Program-made: the position numbers and the translations under genes
NCBI GenBank assembly: GCA_963277665.1
Contig: OY728143.1
Coordinates: forward strand, 1,120,648,110-1,120,712,109
Origin: Viscum album
Taxonomy: Eukaryota; Streptophyta; Magnoliopsida; Santalales; Viscaceae
Direction: 5' to 3'
Length of the DNA: 64,000 nucleotides
The notes under the pieces: model-generated
Seen by the model: the letters and a program-made list of their open reading frames with translations, nothing else
Database searches by the model: none
Told to the model about the DNA's origin: nothing
Shown here: positions 63,190 to 64,000 of the stretch, piece after piece
Position numbering within the stretch: the stretch's first letter is position 1
Layout of the letters: each line of letters begins with the position of its first letter

Positions 63190-64000
63190 TGGAATATCTT
63201 GGTTTCATATTGAGGTACTTATCTTCCTATTTGGGTTAAATATTTTTCATTCCTTTTTTCCATAATCCCTAGGCCCGTCCGTGGGGAGGTTAAGTTTTTT
63301 TAGGAAACAAAGGGGAAAATGCCTGAAATTTCGCCATAGACCAGGTACATGTCGTGTACGTGGTCTACATGCTGTTTACTTCATGTACACATTGTGTAAT
63401 TGGCTTTCACAATGTGTATCCAGTCTGGCATAGAAAAAAAATCTGTTGGAGTACACATCGTGTACTTGAGGTGCACGTCGTGCACTTTCCTAATAGGATT
63501 TTTTTTTATAAGAGGCAGTAGATAATGTTTTACGGACATTATGTTTTCTCTAATTTCTGAACCCAAAAACCATCTATTTTAGTTTTTCAAGTATTGATTC
63601 CATCCAGACTCTAATTTGAGCCTCTTCTGTCATGTTGGAACTATATCAGTATGTTCTCAATTCCTTTTTAGTTTGTCTTGATTATTTGGAACAAAAACAA
63701 TGTTATTAGGATTTTGGCTTATATGCCATAATATTTCCTTCTTCACCCATTCTTCAGATTTCTTCCAAACTAAAATTAATCAGGACACAATACTGGAAAA
63801 GATGTCAACTGCCAAGGCCAGTTCAGTGTTCTATACTTGTTTTCGGCTATTCTTGGTGTTTTTTAGCATTCGGCCAAAATTCAATTTGATTGACTTTCTA
63901 GCGAGGTCTCTTTTTTGGGTGAATAGATTTTAGTAGTTGTAGTCAGGCCAAGTGAGGATGACCATAGGTTATGTCTATGTGAAAAAACACCATTTACATT
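63190..64000 (+). repeat. 3' LTR of plus-strand chromovirus, start only
   Basis: Begins TGGAATATCTTGGTTTC after the PPT-like TAAATGGGATGA (about 63177-63188) and parallels 55272 onward, including TACACATCGTGTAC (63451) against TACCTATCGTGTAC (55534). Continues past the window edge. Confidence 0.8.

Larger units (their letters stand above)
55272..64000 (+). mobile_element. Plus-strand chromovirus, decayed, cut by the window end
   Basis: 5' LTR 55272-57662, internal region 57663-63189, 3' LTR from 63190 running off the window. Gag, protease, RT, RNase H, integrase and a chromovirus-type C-terminus follow in Ty3/gypsy order. It is opposite in orientation to all other elements here. Target duplication cannot be tested because the right end is outside. 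Heavy decay (stops in every domain, RT motif lost) marks it as old. Confidence 0.85.

Noticed and set aside
1..64000. CRISPR arrays, operons, rRNA, tRNA or plant host genes
   Set aside because: Direct repeats present are LTRs, subterminal repeats and minisatellites without spacer structure; no host protein family was recognised in any frame.

Overview
The window is repetitive plant nuclear DNA, almost certainly heterochromatin of a seed plant. It carries a CACTA/En-Spm DNA transposon, a Ty1/copia element and at least four Ty3/gypsy chromovirus-type elements. All have plant-type features: initiator tRNA-Met primer sites, long LTRs, plant tnp2 and Transposase_24 families, short GT-AG introns. 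I see no host gene, tRNA, rRNA or bacterial-style feature. Species cannot be told from sequence alone.

Region 1 (1-27112) is a three-level nest. The oldest layer is a minus-strand chromovirus: pol and gag relics at 1-3197, the gag start near 23391, and a probable 5' LTR at about 24051-27112. A 20,039-bp CACTA element (3198-23236) sits in its gag, with a perfect TAT/TAT target duplication, CACTA...TAGTG ends, subterminal GCGGCGGTT/AACCGCCGC repeats, and two decayed minus-strand genes: a tnp2-type transposase at 8736-12354 and a Transposase_24 protein at 6726-8560. Near its right end, the 5' side of its genes, is a roughly 480-bp extremely GC-rich, G-run-rich array. The CACTA is itself interrupted by a Ty1/copia element (13607-21395) with one whole 1,550-bp LTR, PPT, PBS, all pol domains, and a second LTR cut down to 1,002 bp.

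Region 2 (27113-33902) is very AT-rich with no gene. It holds an (AT)n tract, an eroded minisatellite of about 19 bp, and the 3' end of another minus-strand chromovirus relic (about 33540-33902) that resumes at 53532-55271.

Region 3 (33903-53531) interrupts that relic. It is a chromovirus in an LTR-internal-LTR-internal-LTR array: three LTRs of about 3.3 kb and two internal regions, all minus strand, sharing the middle LTR. The outer flanks carry TAAAC and TAATC, a plausible decayed 5-bp target duplication.

Region 4 (55272-64000) is a plus-strand decayed chromovirus with a 5' LTR (55272-57662), gag, protease, RT, RNase H and integrase relics, and the start of its 3' LTR from about 63190, running off the window.

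Every element is broken by stops and frameshifts. The copia is the best preserved (LTRs about 95% alike by eye over the first 160 bp). Order of events inferred from nesting: old chromovirus, then CACTA, then copia; and, separately, relic chromovirus, then the three-LTR array and the plus-strand element.
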